DNA of 64,000 bases from Saccharothrix espanaensis DSM 44229. Its GTDB lineage: Bacteria; Actinomycetota; Actinomycetes; Mycobacteriales; Pseudonocardiaceae. Location: assembly GCF_000328705.1 (NCBI RefSeq), contig NC_019673.1, positions 62,001 through 126,000 on the forward strand, written 5' to 3'. This document shows, piece by piece, positions 1 to 8,932 of this stretch. Every line of letters starts with the position of its first letter. Position 1 is the first letter of the stretch. A program made the translations under genes and the position numbers. Under the pieces are notes generated by a model. That model did not search any database and was not told the DNA's origin. It saw nothing but the letters and a program-made list of their open reading frames with translations.

Positions 1-570
1 CTGCGCGCGACGCTCGGCGTCCTGCGCACCGGCGAGGGCGTCACGCCGGTGCCCTCGCTGTCCCGGCTGGCCGAGCTGGTCGGCCCGGTCCCGAAGGCGC
101 GCGTGGTGGGCGAGCCGGGCGAGCTGCCGGCCCCGGTGGACGCGGCGGCGTACCGGGTGGTGCAGGAGTCGCTCACCAACGCCCTGCGCTACGCCCCGGA
201 CGCGACCGCGATCACGATCACGTTCACCCGGGTCGAGCCGGTGCGGGGTGCGGCGGGGCGGCTGGAGATCTCGGTGCGCGACGACGGCACGGACACCGCG
301 CAGGCGGCGCAGGGCGCGGGGTCGGGGCTGCGCGGTATGCGGGAGCGGGTGGCGGCCCTGGGCGGTGGGCTGGAGGCCGGTCCCCGGCCGGGGGGCGGGT
401 TCGAGGTGCGTGCGGTTCTGCCGTGGGAGGTGGCGCGTGATCAGGGTGGTGCTGGCCGACGACCAGGTGCTGGTGCGGGCGGGGTTCCGCCTGCTGCTGG
501 ACACGGAGGACGGGTTCGAGGTGGTCGGCGAGGCCGGCGACGGGGCGGAGGCGCTGCTGCTGGCGCGTGA
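1..570 (+). CDS. Sensor histidine kinase, C-terminal part (5' end outside window)
   Basis: The window opens inside a two-component sensor kinase of the HisKA_3 type that pairs with NarL-family regulators. Visible are the N-box (VVQESLTNALRYAP), the ADP-binding strand (LEISVRDDG) and the G2 region (GSGLRGMRERVAALGG), which together form the ATPase domain. The phosphorylated His and any sensor domain lie upstream of the window. The frame stays open 44 codons past the usual family end (near VRAVLPWE) and overlaps the regulator gene by 134 bases. The extra tail is Gly/Arg-rich and is probably not a folded domain. The TGA at 438-440, which sits in the standard GTGA overlap with the regulator, is one frame away. 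Confidence 0.9.
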   Translation: MRATLGVLRTGEGVTPVPSLSRLAELVGPVPKARVVGEPGELPAPVDAAAYRVVQESLTNALRYAPDATAITITFTRVEPVRGAAGRLEISVRDDGTDTAQAAQGAGSGLRGMRERVAALGGGLEAGPRPGGGFEVRAVLPWEVARDQGGAGRRPGAGAGGVPPAAGHGGRVRGGRRGRRRGGGAAAGA

Positions 571-1096
571 GCACCGGCCGGACGTCGTGGTGATGGACAT
601 CCGGATGCCCGGTGTGGACGGGCTGACCGCGACCCGGGACATCTGCGCCGAGCTGCCGGACGTGAAGGTCCTCGTGCTGACCACGTTCGACGTCGACCAG
701 TACGTGTTCGAGGCGCTGCGCGGCGGCGCGTCGGGGTTCCTGCTCAAGGACGCCGACCCGGTCGAGCTGCTGCGCGCCCTGACCGTGGTGGCGCGGGGGG
801 ACGCGCTGCTCGCGCCGAGCGTCACCCGTCGCCTGATCGAGGAGTTCGCCGCTCGTCCGGAGCACCGCCGACCGGATCCGAAAGCGCTGCGTGAACTCAC
901 CGCCCGGGAACGGGAGATCCTGGCCCTGGTGGCGGGTGGCCTCTCCAACGACGAGATCGCCGAACACCTGGTCATCAGCCCGGCGACTTCGCGGACTCAC
1001 GTGAGCCGGGTGATGACGAAACTGGCCGCGCGGGATCGGGCACAACTCGTCGTGCTCGCCTACGAATCGGGTTTGGTGCGCGTCCGAAGGCCATAA
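437..1096 (+). CDS. NarL/LuxR-family response regulator
   Basis: A 219-residue DNA-binding response regulator that receives phosphate from the kinase encoded just upstream. The N-terminal receiver has the acidic pair (LADD), the phospho-acceptor Asp in VVMDIRMPG, the conserved Thr (LTTF) and Lys (LLKD). The C-terminal LuxR-type helix-turn-helix reads LTAREREILALVAGGLSNDEIAEHL when pieced from its two halves. The GTG start is supported by a GGGAGG Shine-Dalgarno at 425-430 with 6-base spacing. The gene lies within the 3' part of the kinase frame, so the two are co-transcribed and probably translationally coupled. The target genes cannot be inferred from the window. Confidence 0.95.
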   Translation: MIRVVLADDQVLVRAGFRLLLDTEDGFEVVGEAGDGAEALLLAREHRPDVVVMDIRMPGVDGLTATRDICAELPDVKVLVLTTFDVDQYVFEALRGGASGFLLKDADPVELLRALTVVARGDALLAPSVTRRLIEEFAARPEHRRPDPKALRELTAREREILALVAGGLSNDEIAEHLVISPATSRTHVSRVMTKLAARDRAQLVVLAYESGLVRVRRP

Positions 1097-1252
1097 CCCG
1101 ACAGTATGAGGAATTGTTATACCTCTGGTAACCCAGGGTATTGGTCGTATTGGTCACCCATTCCGGCGACTCCGGTACAAGGGTGCATATGCTCGTTACG
1201 GAAAGCGAGCGGACACCGATAAAAATGTACGGAGGGTGACCAACCCGAGAAG

Positions 1253-1273
1253 CCCCGCGTTGTTCGCGCGGGG
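1253..1273. terminator. Hairpin between convergent genes
   Basis: A perfect 7-bp GC stem (CCCCGCG / CGCGGGG) with a 7-base loop lies 20 bases downstream of the minus-strand gene ending at 1294, and also downstream of the response regulator. On the minus strand it is followed by CTTCT. It could stop transcription in both directions. No long T-run is present, as is usual in high-GC actinobacteria. Confidence 0.55.
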
Positions 1274-1293
1274 CGGGCGGATGGGAGCGGAAG

Positions 1294-1668
1294 TCAGGCG
1301 ATCGCGCCCGGCGGCAGCTTCAGCTTGAACGGCAGGGTCGTCACCACGGCCAGATCCGACGCGGTCCGCTTCATCAGCGTGGGCGCGTTGCGGGACCCGG
1401 GCTCGGGCAGGTCGAGCAGCCGGTCGACGGCCTCGACCAGCGGGCCCTCGTAGATCCAGACCGCCTGCGCGGCCCGCGTGCTGTCCCGAACCGCAGGTAG
1501 GCGGCCTGCGCGCGCCTCGGTCTCGGACCAGAACAGGATCGAGTCGATGAACCCTCTGCGTTGCTTGAACGCCATGATGCGATCGAGCTGTCCGTCCTCG
1601 TCCCGGAGGTGGAGGAACTGGAAACCGCTCTCGCGCAGCTCGATGACCTTGCTCAGTGCGAGATCCAT
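1294..1668 (-). CDS. Conserved hypothetical protein, 124 aa
   Basis: A small soluble protein with no signal peptide, membrane segment or cofactor motif. It begins MDLALSKVIELRESGF and ends in a Lys/Pro-rich LKLPPGAIA tail. The start chosen at 1668 has a GAGGTAGG Shine-Dalgarno just upstream; a longer frame reaches 2052 but its extra part does not look like protein. It is mixed alpha/beta with several Trp and aromatic residues (HLRDEDG, SILFWSETEARAG), reminiscent of small phage-tail or sensor-like domains, but I do not recognise the family. It stands alone between the response regulator and the glycan genes, transcribed divergently from gmd. Function unknown. Confidence 0.7.
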   Translation of the reverse strand: MDLALSKVIELRESGFQFLHLRDEDGQLDRIMAFKQRRGFIDSILFWSETEARAGRLPAVRDSTRAAQAVWIYEGPLVEAVDRLLDLPEPGSRNAPTLMKRTASDLAVVTTLPFKLKLPPGAIA

Positions 1669-2039
1669 GGCGCACCTACCTCTGTATCTGAGGTCCCCTA
1701 GCAGGCACAGGTCTGATGACCTGAAAAAGATCGTACGGCAAGCGCACAATCCGCCATAGGGCCTAGGTGGACGATGTGGTCTCAATGCGAGGACGATCGC
1801 TGTCTTTTCGATACGGACCGCAGCGTCCAAAGCGTGCGCGCCGAAAATGTGACCGCTCCCAAAGTGACCAGGCTCACAGCAAGCCACATCTGCTTCTCCG
1901 GTCTTCGGGGATGTCATCACCACAAGAGACGCCGCGCATGGCAAGGGGGTTGCCTGCCGCCCGCGCGACCAACCCCTGTCCCGACCGGCCCGCCCGGATC
2001 GGGTGAAGGCGGCGACGCGCCCACGGCTATCCTGGCGCG
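1669..2039. promoter_or_regulatory. Divergent intergenic region, likely leaderless gmd promoter
   Basis: This 371-base gap holds no convincing gene; the short frames in it lack start signals and protein-like composition. A TATCCT hexamer at 2028-2033 sits so close to the gmd GTG (2040) that a transcript would begin at or next to the start codon, and no Shine-Dalgarno precedes that GTG, so gmd is probably leaderless. No good -35 is visible. The left half is less GC-rich (GAAAAAGATCGTACGG region) and probably contains the promoter of the minus-strand gene. Confidence 0.5.
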
Positions 2040-3029
2040 GTGGCGCGTGCATTGATCACCGGTATCACCGGTCAGGACGGCCGTTATCTCGCCGAGCTCC
2101 TGCACAGCAAGGGGTACGAGGTCTTCGGCCTGGTCAAGGGGCAGAGCAACCCGCGCGCCGAGCTGGTGCAGCAGGAACTGCCGTTCGTCGAGGTGGTCTC
2201 GGCCGACCTCCAGGACCTGACCAGCCTCATCTCCGCCGTCGAGCAGACCCAGCCGGACGAGGTGTACAACCTCGCGGCCATCTCGTTCGTGGCGCTGAGC
2301 TTCAAGCAGGCCGAGCTGACCTCGAACGTCACCGGCCTGGGCGTCCTGCGGATGCTGGAGGCCATCCGGATGGCGGGCGGCAGCACCAACAACCCGATCC
2401 GCTTCTACCAGGCGTCCAGCTCCGAGATGTTCGGCAAGGTGCGGGAGACGCCGCAGCGCGAGACGACCCCGTTCTACCCGCGGTCGCCGTACGGCGTGGC
2501 CAAGGTCTTCGGCCACGACATCACGGTCAACTACCGCGACAGCTACCACCTCTACGCCTGCTCCGGGATCCTGTTCAACCACGAGTCGCCGCGCCGCGGG
2601 CTGGAGTTCGTCACCCGCAAGATCACCAACGCGGTGGCCCGGATCAAGCTCGGCCTGCAGGACACGCTGGCGCTGGGCGACCTCGAACCGCGCCGCGACT
2701 GGGGCTTCGCCGGCGACTACGTGCAGGCCATGTGGCAGATGCTCCAGCAGGACGAGCCCGACGACTACGTGATCGCGACCGGCCGCACGCACCGGGTGCG
2801 CGACTTCGTGCACGCCGCGTTCGCCCACGCGGGCATCGAGGACTGGGAGAAGCACGTCACCCAGGACCCGCGCTTCTTCCGCCCGGCCGAGGTCGACCTG
2901 CTGGTCGGCGACGCGTCCAAGGCGCACGAGAAGCTGGGCTGGAAGCCCGAGGTGGAGTTCGCCGAACTGGTCGCGATGATGGTCGACCACGACCTCGAAG
3001 TGGAAGCACGCAAGGCCGGCCGGCAGTGA
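2040..3029 (+). CDS. gmd: GDP-mannose 4,6-dehydratase
   Basis: A 329-residue extended short-chain dehydrogenase that converts GDP-D-mannose to GDP-4-dehydro-6-deoxy-D-mannose, precursor of GDP-rhamnose, GDP-fucose and related deoxysugars, in the cytoplasm. The N-terminal Rossmann motif is [18 protein letters not shown]; the catalytic region has the Ser/Thr of SSSEMFG and the YxxxK of SPYGVAK; substrate-binding segments NHESPRRG and [13 protein letters not shown] are typical of Gmd. Length is near the family norm. No epimerase/reductase partner (fucose synthase or Rmd) lies in the window, so the final sugar is unknown. The FkbM gene overlaps its stop by 4 bases, making a two-gene operon. Confidence 0.95.
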   Translation: MARALITGITGQDGRYLAELLHSKGYEVFGLVKGQSNPRAELVQQELPFVEVVSADLQDLTSLISAVEQTQPDEVYNLAAISFVALSFKQAELTSNVTGLGVLRMLEAIRMAGGSTNNPIRFYQASSSEMFGKVRETPQRETTPFYPRSPYGVAKVFGHDITVNYRDSYHLYACSGILFNHESPRRGLEFVTRKITNAVARIKLGLQDTLALGDLEPRRDWGFAGDYVQAMWQMLQQDEPDDYVIATGRTHRVRDFVHAAFAHAGIEDWEKHVTQDPRFFRPAEVDLLVGDASKAHEKLGWKPEVEFAELVAMMVDHDLEVEARKAGRQ

Positions 3030-3919
3030 TCTCGTACGCGCAGAACGGCGAGGACGTCGTCCTCGCGCGGCTGTTCGGCGAGCGGTCCACCGGCCGGTAC
3101 GTCGACGTCGGCGCGGCCGACGCGGTCAAGGACTCGGTCACCAAGCACTTCTACGACCTGGGCTGGCGCGGCATCAACGTCGAGCCGATCCCGGAGCACG
3201 CCGAGAAGCTGCGCGAGGCCCGCCCGGAGGACGTGACGCTGGCCGTCGCGCTGGGCGCGGCCGGCGGCACCGCCACCCTGCACGTCGTGGAGGACCGCTC
3301 CGGCTGGTCCACCCTGGACACCGACCTGGCCACCGGCTACCGCGCCGAGTTCAAGGTGGTCGAGATCGAGGTCGAGGTGCGCACGCTCGCCGACGTGCTC
3401 GACGAGCACCCGGGCCCGGTCGACTTCCTCAAGATCGACGTCGAGGGCGCGGAGCGGGCCGTCATCGAGGGCGCGGACTGGGCCCGGCACGCGCCGCGGG
3501 TGGTCGTGGTCGAGGCGACCGAGCCCGGCTCGCCGACGCCCAACCACGAGGGCTGGGAGCCGCTGATGCTCGCGGCCGGCTACGTGTTCGTGCTGTTCGA
3601 CGGGCTCAACCGGTTCTACGCGCGGGAGTCCGACGCCGAGGCGCGCCGGGTGCTCGCCGCGCCCGCGAACGTGTTCGACGAGTTCGTGCCGGCCGACCTG
3701 GTCGAGCCGGTCGACCAGCGCGCCGCCCGGGTGGCCGAGGTCGGCTACATCCGGCGGATGGAGGACGCCCTGCGCGAGGCGCAGGAGGCGCGGGTCGAGG
3801 ACGCCGCCCGGATCGAGGAGCTGCGCGCCGCGCTGCGCGAGGCCGAGCAGCAGGTGGCGCGCTCGGACCGGCGGCTGGCCGCGCTGGAAGCCCGCCTGGT
3901 CGAGCTGGAGAACCGCTGA
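3026..3919 (+). CDS. FkbM-family methyltransferase with C-terminal coiled coil
   Basis: A 297-residue SAM-dependent methyltransferase of the FkbM type, a family that O-methylates sugars or polyketides. The N-terminal [16 protein letters not shown] and YVDVGA (SAM loop), the NVEPIP segment and [10 protein letters not shown] are the family signatures. From about residue 235 the chain becomes a long charged helix ([25 protein letters not shown]...) predicted to be a coiled coil, which suggests oligomerisation or docking to other glycan enzymes. The GTG start overlaps the gmd stop (GTGA). With gmd it probably makes or decorates a methylated deoxysugar used by the opposing glycosyltransferase cluster. 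Confidence 0.88.
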   Translation: MISYAQNGEDVVLARLFGERSTGRYVDVGAADAVKDSVTKHFYDLGWRGINVEPIPEHAEKLREARPEDVTLAVALGAAGGTATLHVVEDRSGWSTLDTDLATGYRAEFKVVEIEVEVRTLADVLDEHPGPVDFLKIDVEGAERAVIEGADWARHAPRVVVVEATEPGSPTPNHEGWEPLMLAAGYVFVLFDGLNRFYARESDAEARRVLAAPANVFDEFVPADLVEPVDQRAARVAEVGYIRRMEDALREAQEARVEDAARIEELRAALREAEQQVARSDRRLAALEARLVELENR

Positions 3920-3979
3920 CCCGACCCGCGCGAGCGGGCCGGGCCCCCGAATCACCGCCCCCGAACCACCGCCCGGGAC

Positions 3980-6379
3980 TCACCGCCCGGCGGTCAGCCT
4001 CCGGTGCACGCCGCCGAGGTGCCTGCCCTCGGCGTAGATGGTCCTGATCCGGTCGCGCATCAGCGCGCCGACGGCCTCCGCGCCGCTGTGCGCCCGGATC
4101 GCCTGCTGCGCCCGCGCACCCATCCGCGCCCGCAGCGCCGGGCTGTCGGCGAGCCGCCGCAACCACTGGCCGGCCTGCGCCACGTCCGGCTCCGCCCACA
4201 GCTGGCCCGGCCGGTACCAGTCGGCGAACCGGTCGTCGTAGCGGTGGTCCTTCGCGGTGATCCGGCGGATGTCGTACCCGACGGTCGCCGCCGCGCCGGG
4301 CGGCATGAAGTCGGTGTTGCCGCCGTAGCCGGTGGCCACCACCGGTTTGCCGAGCAGCATCGCCTCCGCCATGCCCATCCCGAAGCCCTCGGAGCGGTGC
4401 AGCGACGCGTACACGTCGCACGACGCCAGCAGCGAGTCCATCTCGGCGCGGCTGAGGTTCTCGGCGATCAACGTCCCCCCGACGCTCGCGACGGCGTCGC
4501 TCAGCGCGGCGGCCATCAGCGGGAAGATGTCCAGGTCGACGGCCTTAATCACCAGCTGCGCGGTGGTGCCGCGCTCGTCGGCCGAGAACGCCCGGCGGAA
4601 CGCGTCGATCACGCCCCACGGGTTCTTCCGGGCGTCGCTGGAGGACGCGCTGAAGGTGAACAGCACCACGAACGCGTCCTCGGCCAGCCCGAACCGCGCC
4701 CGGTCCGGTGCCGTCGACACCTCCGGGATCACCGTGGGCACCACCATGATCGGGATGTCGGTGACCGTGCGGAACGTGTCGGCGATGAACGACGAGAGCA
4801 CCCACAGCTCGTCCAGCCTGGGCAGCTGGGCCAGCGTGTAGTCCAGGATCTCCGGCAGCTCCCACGCCCACAGCGCGATCGTGTAGCGGTCCAGCGCCGA
4901 GTCCGGGATGAGCTGGAACTCGTTGAGGTTGACCATCCACAGGTCGACCGGGTAGTCCTTGCCGCCGCGCAGCTCGGCGATCCGGGGCGGCACGGTGACC
5001 GTCCGGACCGGTGCGCGCGAGTTGAACTCGGTGAAGGTCAGGCCCGCGTCGGTGCCCGCCAGCGCCAGCGCGGCCCGCCGGAACGACTCGGACAGCCCGG
5101 TGGTGGCCCGCATGTCGCCGAACAGGTTCGCGCCCGGGACCGCGATGTCCAGCGGCGCGGTCACGTCCGCCGGCACCGCCGCCCGTGCGACCTGCGGCAC
5201 GTGGTCGGCCGACGCCTCCAGCGCCGCCCGGTACTGCCGGGCGACCACCGGCCAGGACGCGTTGGCCGCGACCCAGCCCCGGGCCAGCCGGCCCGCCGCG
5301 CGCACCTCGCCGGGCTCGACGATCATCCGCTCCATCAGCGCGGCCAGCGCCTCGGCCTCGGCCTGCGGCTCCAGCGGCACCCGGAAGCAGAACCGCTCGT
5401 CGTGGTGCCGGTTCTGCGGCAGGTCGCTGGTGATCACCGCCCGGCCCGCGCCGAACGCCCGCATCATCACCGCGCTGGTCTCCCCGGCCGTCGGCCAGCG
5501 CAGGTTCACCACCGCGTCGGACGCGCCGATCAGCCGCTCGAAGTCGTCCTTGGCCGGGCTGAGCACCACCTCCACGGACTGCTCCAGCCCGTACTGCTCC
5601 ATGGCCCGCACCACGTCGGCGTGCACGTCCGGGTAGTCCACGTGCCCGGCGATCAGCAGCCGGGCGTGCGGCCACCGCCGGCGCGCCTGCGCGAACGCCA
5701 GCACCACCACCAGGATCCGCTTGATCCGGTTGAACCCGCCGAACACGCCGAACACCACGTGCTCGTCGGTCCAGCCGAACCGGGACCGCACGGCGGCGCG
5801 CTCGGTGTCGTCGCGCACCGGCGCGCCGGAGTTGACGACGGACACCGGCAGCGCCGGGTACCGCTCGCGCAGCCGCGCCGCCGTGAACGGGTCGTGCACG
5901 ATGACGCCCTTGCTCGCGGCGAGCAGCCGCCGCTCCATGGTCATCGTCATGGCGTCGAGGTACCGGGTGCCGTCCGCCTCGACCGCCGGCCACCCGTGCA
6001 GCAGGGCCGGGTCGTGGACGTCGCCCCAGATGGGGCCGTGCGCGTAGACCAGTTCGTCGCGGAACCCGGGGGTGCCGATCCCGCCGTGGAAGCCCTGCTG
6101 GAAGTCCAGCAGGGAGGTGTCGTGCAGCACCACCACGCCCGGCTCGGCCAGCGCCCGCCGGTAGATCCACGAGTGCACGCCCGAGTGGTTGCCCATCTGG
6201 TAGACCGGCAGCCCGGTCGCCTCGGCGGGCGGGACCACCGGCACCGGCGCCACCACGTCGGCCGACCGCGACACGGCGGTCAGCGACACCTCGTCGGCCA
6301 GCGGGCCGAGCAGCTCGTAGGTGTAGTCCGAGATCCCGCTGCGCTCGGGCGGCAGCGGGCTCCACATGCCCACCCGCAT
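3980..6379 (-). CDS. Tandem GT4-type glycosyltransferase (two GT-B units)
   Basis: A 799-residue cytoplasmic protein carrying two glycosyltransferase family 4 units in one chain. Unit one (about 1-410) opens with the classic WSPLPPERSGISDY and has FGVFGGFNRIKR and a partial donor site (LRWPTAGETSAVMMRAFGAG). Unit two (about 430-799) has IALWAWELPEI, LFTFSASSSDARKNPWGVIDAF and the donor motif SLHRSEGFGMGMAEAMLLGKPVVATGYGG (split here as SLHRSEGFGMG and AEAMLLGKPVV) with the E-x7-E pattern. The start at 6379 is 2 bases after the methyltransferase stop; a longer frame upstream is a shadow of that gene. Together with the neighbours it probably adds consecutive sugars to a surface glycan. Confidence 0.85.
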   Translation of the reverse strand: MRVGMWSPLPPERSGISDYTYELLGPLADEVSLTAVSRSADVVAPVPVVPPAEATGLPVYQMGNHSGVHSWIYRRALAEPGVVVLHDTSLLDFQQGFHGGIGTPGFRDELVYAHGPIWGDVHDPALLHGWPAVEADGTRYLDAMTMTMERRLLAASKGVIVHDPFTAARLRERYPALPVSVVNSGAPVRDDTERAAVRSRFGWTDEHVVFGVFGGFNRIKRILVVVLAFAQARRRWPHARLLIAGHVDYPDVHADVVRAMEQYGLEQSVEVVLSPAKDDFERLIGASDAVVNLRWPTAGETSAVMMRAFGAGRAVITSDLPQNRHHDERFCFRVPLEPQAEAEALAALMERMIVEPGEVRAAGRLARGWVAANASWPVVARQYRAALEASADHVPQVARAAVPADVTAPLDIAVPGANLFGDMRATTGLSESFRRAALALAGTDAGLTFTEFNSRAPVRTVTVPPRIAELRGGKDYPVDLWMVNLNEFQLIPDSALDRYTIALWAWELPEILDYTLAQLPRLDELWVLSSFIADTFRTVTDIPIMVVPTVIPEVSTAPDRARFGLAEDAFVVLFTFSASSSDARKNPWGVIDAFRRAFSADERGTTAQLVIKAVDLDIFPLMAAALSDAVASVGGTLIAENLSRAEMDSLLASCDVYASLHRSEGFGMGMAEAMLLGKPVVATGYGGNTDFMPPGAAATVGYDIRRITAKDHRYDDRFADWYRPGQLWAEPDVAQAGQWLRRLADSPALRARMGARAQQAIRAHSGAEAVGALMRDRIRTIYAEGRHLGGVHRRLTAGR

Positions 6380-6381
6380 GG

Positions 6382-7542
6382 TCACACCCACGCCAGCAGG
6401 CAGTACCGGCCGGCCCGCGCCGCGTCGGTGGTGGCGGCGGTGACCGCCGTGGCGGGCCGCCGGTCCGGCGTCGTGGTGGGCCACCCGTCGAGCGGGCCGC
6501 CGTCCGGGTAGCGCACCTCGACCCGGGAGAACCCGGCGACCTCGGCCAGGAACCGCAGGAACGTCGGGTGCACCGGCCGCCGGGCGAACGGGTCGACGTG
6601 GAAGTCGACCGGGCCGCCGTCCGGGTCGGGCGTCTCCAGCACCAGCACGCCGCCGGGCTTGAGCGAGCGCGCGGCCAGGTCGAAGAACCGGGACAGCTCC
6701 GCCGGGTCGTGCCGCTCGGCGAACCGGAACGCGGTGACCGCGCCCAGCGACCGCTTGCCGGCGCGCTCCAGCACGTCCAGCGGGTCGGCCTCGGTCACCG
6801 GCAGCCCGAGCTCCGCGCAGTGCTTGACCACGAACGGGTTGGCCGACGCGCCGGACGCGGGCACCTGCGCCGCGCGCAGCACCTCCAGCCACTCGCCGCG
6901 GCTGGGCGACACGTCCAGCACCGGCCCGCCGGTCGCCCGCACCACCGGCACGTACGCCTCGCGGCCCGCGCGGACCCGGTCCTCGGGGCCGTCCAGCAGG
7001 TGCGCGACCGGGATCTCCAGGTTCGCCGCCCGGTCCGGCACCGCGCCCACCTCGACCTCGGGGGCGGTGGCCCGCGCCCGGTCCAGGAACAGGTCGAGCT
7101 GGGCGTGCCGCAGCCGGGTGTCCAGCGCCGCCGAGTCCAGGTCGGCCAGCTTGCGCTCGATCCGGTCCAGCCGCTCGGCCACCTCGTCGGTCGCGGTCTC
7201 CCGGTCGACCAGGCGCAGCCGCAGGTCGGTGACCTCGGTGCGGACGCCGCCGATCGCCGCGTACAGCCGCTGGTTGAGGCCCGCCACGATGTTCTGGTCG
7301 GCCGCGCGCAGCTGCTCCAGCTCCTCGCCGGTGGCGGCGCGGGCGGCACCGGCACCGCTCTGGCTCAGCGCGTCGACCGCGTCGCGGACCGCGAGGTTGA
7401 AGTCGACCTGCCCCTTGAGCTGCCGCTTCCAGAGCAGGCGCAGCAGGAACCGGCCGAACAGGTCCCGTGAGCGCAGCGGCAGGTTGAGGTTCCGGTGCTT
7501 CTCCAGGCGGATGATGGCGTCCGCCAGGCGTGCGTGCGACAT
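6382..7542 (-). CDS. SAM-dependent methyltransferase with N-terminal helical region
   Basis: A 386-residue protein. The first 170 or so residues are helical, with a basic amphipathic stretch (LFGRFLLRLLWKRQLKGQ) and a heptad-like coiled coil (LRLRLVDRETATDEVAERL). The C-terminal half is a class I methyltransferase: GGPVLDVSPSRGEWLEVL is the SAM-binding loop, in a form (degenerate GxGxG, RGEWLE) seen in methyltransferases that cap or modify O-antigen chains; SLKPGGVLVLETPDPDGGP is motif III-like. The start ATG at 7542 lacks a strong Shine-Dalgarno. It lies 2 bases before the tandem glycosyltransferase, so the two are co-transcribed. Role in glycan methylation or chain termination is inferred. 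Confidence 0.78.
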   Translation of the reverse strand: MSHARLADAIIRLEKHRNLNLPLRSRDLFGRFLLRLLWKRQLKGQVDFNLAVRDAVDALSQSGAGAARAATGEELEQLRAADQNIVAGLNQRLYAAIGGVRTEVTDLRLRLVDRETATDEVAERLDRIERKLADLDSAALDTRLRHAQLDLFLDRARATAPEVEVGAVPDRAANLEIPVAHLLDGPEDRVRAGREAYVPVVRATGGPVLDVSPSRGEWLEVLRAAQVPASGASANPFVVKHCAELGLPVTEADPLDVLERAGKRSLGAVTAFRFAERHDPAELSRFFDLAARSLKPGGVLVLETPDPDGGPVDFHVDPFARRPVHPTFLRFLAEVAGFSRVEVRYPDGGPLDGWPTTTPDRRPATAVTAATTDAARAGRYCLLAWV

Positions 7543-7633
7543 GGGCCGTCCAACGAAAGATCGAGGGTGAGGTCGCCGAGAGCGGCTGAGGGGCAGTCTA
7601 GGCCGGCACCGCGCGCGGGATGGCCGCAACGGG

Positions 7634-8932
7634 TCAGCGGACCGGCTTCGCCTTGAGCTGCGCGACGATCGTGTCGATGACGACCGGGCTGAGCAGGACC
7701 GGCGTGCCGGCCACCAGGCTGCGCTCGGCCACCTCGACGACGACCGCCGTGGTGTCGGCGAGCATCCTCCCGGCGGCCTCGCCCCGGTCGGGCGCGAGCT
7801 GCGCGTGGTGCATGATCGTCAGGTCGCAGAACGCGCTGCCCAGGTACTTGGTGGTGCGGGTGGTGAACGAGTCGCCGATCATCCCGACCCGCGGGCCGTA
7901 CGTGCCGATCCCGGTGGTGGTGTTGAGCCGCAACGGCTTGTCCAGGTCGCGGGGGGTGTCGTCGCGGGTCCGCGAGGTCTTGCCGTCGGGCAGGATCCGG
8001 TAGGACAGGCCGGTCGTGGTGCCGGTGCGGCCGATCAGCGGCGGCAGGTCGGCGTCCGACCGCCACGCCGGGCCCTCGTCCACCCGCCACGTCGAGGTCA
8101 GGCCGGGCCGCAGCTTCTCGGCGACCCGCCGGGCGGTCACCACCCCGCCCTCCTCGCCCCAGTGCGCGTCGACCGGGCCGTAGACCGGCGTGCCGAGCCG
8201 CTCGCCCCAGTCCGCCAGGTCCTGGCGCACGTCCAGGACGTAGTCCTCCCGGGACATCGCGGCCCAGAACTCGTCGACCACCTCGCGGTGGCACTCGCGG
8301 CCGGGCAGGTCGGCGGGCAGGTTCTGCGGGTAGAGGGTCGCCTTGTCCGGCGCGACCACCACGACGAACTGCCGGCCGGTCGACGTCACGCCGTCGCGCA
8401 GCGTCCGCAGCAGCCGCACGGTCTCGTCGGTGGCCAGCGACTGCGAGCAGTGGCTGGCCAGTTCGTTGCCCAGGTACAGCCAGCCGTTGGTGCCCTCCAC
8501 GACGTCCGGGAAGGTGACCGGCGGGCGCTTCGGCTTGGGGGCCTTGCTGGTCTCGGTCGGGATGACCGCGCCGGCCTGGTCGGACTTGGGCCGCGCGGGC
8601 GGCTCGCCGAACACGCCCCGGCTGATCGCGTCGTAGAGGCCGATCGCCTGCTCGCGCAGCGGCAGGTGGTCGCTCGCCCACGGCTGGAGCTTCTCGATCT
8701 CGGTGATCCCGGGGAACCCGGTCAGCGCCCGGTTCTCGAACTCGCGCGGGTGCGCGCCCAGCACGAACGCCACCGCGGGCAGCGTCAGGAACACCACCGC
8801 GCAGATCAGCGACACCCGCTGGGTGGCGCCGTGCCGGGGGCGGTGCAGGGCGTGCTCGGTGGGCAGCAGCGACTCGTGCACCGGCGGCAGCACGGTCGCG
8901 GCGTCCGGTTCGGCCTCGTGGTGAGCGGTCAT
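7634..8932 (-). CDS. AlgX/AlgJ-like SGNH O-acetyltransferase, membrane-anchored
   Basis: A 432-residue protein with a single N-terminal membrane anchor (VSLICAVVFLTLPAVAFVLG) and an extracytoplasmic SGNH-hydrolase-like domain of the AlgX/AlgJ type, which transfers acetyl groups to exopolysaccharides. Visible motifs are NGWLYLG near the domain start, the Asp-His pair in PVDAHWGEEGG, and the serine nucleophile in MIGDSFTT. The family usually works with a membrane-bound acyl donor protein (MBOAT, AlgI-like); none is encoded in this window. The ATG overlaps the stop of the upstream glycosyltransferase (ATGA), tying it into the glycan operon. Most likely it O-acetylates the polymer built by the neighbouring enzymes. 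Confidence 0.82.
   Translation of the reverse strand: MTAHHEAEPDAATVLPPVHESLLPTEHALHRPRHGATQRVSLICAVVFLTLPAVAFVLGAHPREFENRALTGFPGITEIEKLQPWASDHLPLREQAIGLYDAISRGVFGEPPARPKSDQAGAVIPTETSKAPKPKRPPVTFPDVVEGTNGWLYLGNELASHCSQSLATDETVRLLRTLRDGVTSTGRQFVVVVAPDKATLYPQNLPADLPGRECHREVVDEFWAAMSREDYVLDVRQDLADWGERLGTPVYGPVDAHWGEEGGVVTARRVAEKLRPGLTSTWRVDEGPAWRSDADLPPLIGRTGTTTGLSYRILPDGKTSRTRDDTPRDLDKPLRLNTTTGIGTYGPRVGMIGDSFTTRTTKYLGSAFCDLTIMHHAQLAPDRGEAAGRMLADTTAVVVEVAERSLVAGTPVLLSPVVIDTIVAQLKAKPVR

Noticed and set aside
1774-2055. Small plus-strand genes upstream of gmd
   Set aside because: No ribosome site, poor codon bias, and they overlap the likely gmd promoter.
4004-6511. Long plus-strand open frame opposite the tandem glycosyltransferase
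   Set aside because: His/Arg/Gly-rich translation is the usual antisense shadow of high-GC genes; the minus strand has clear GT4 motifs.
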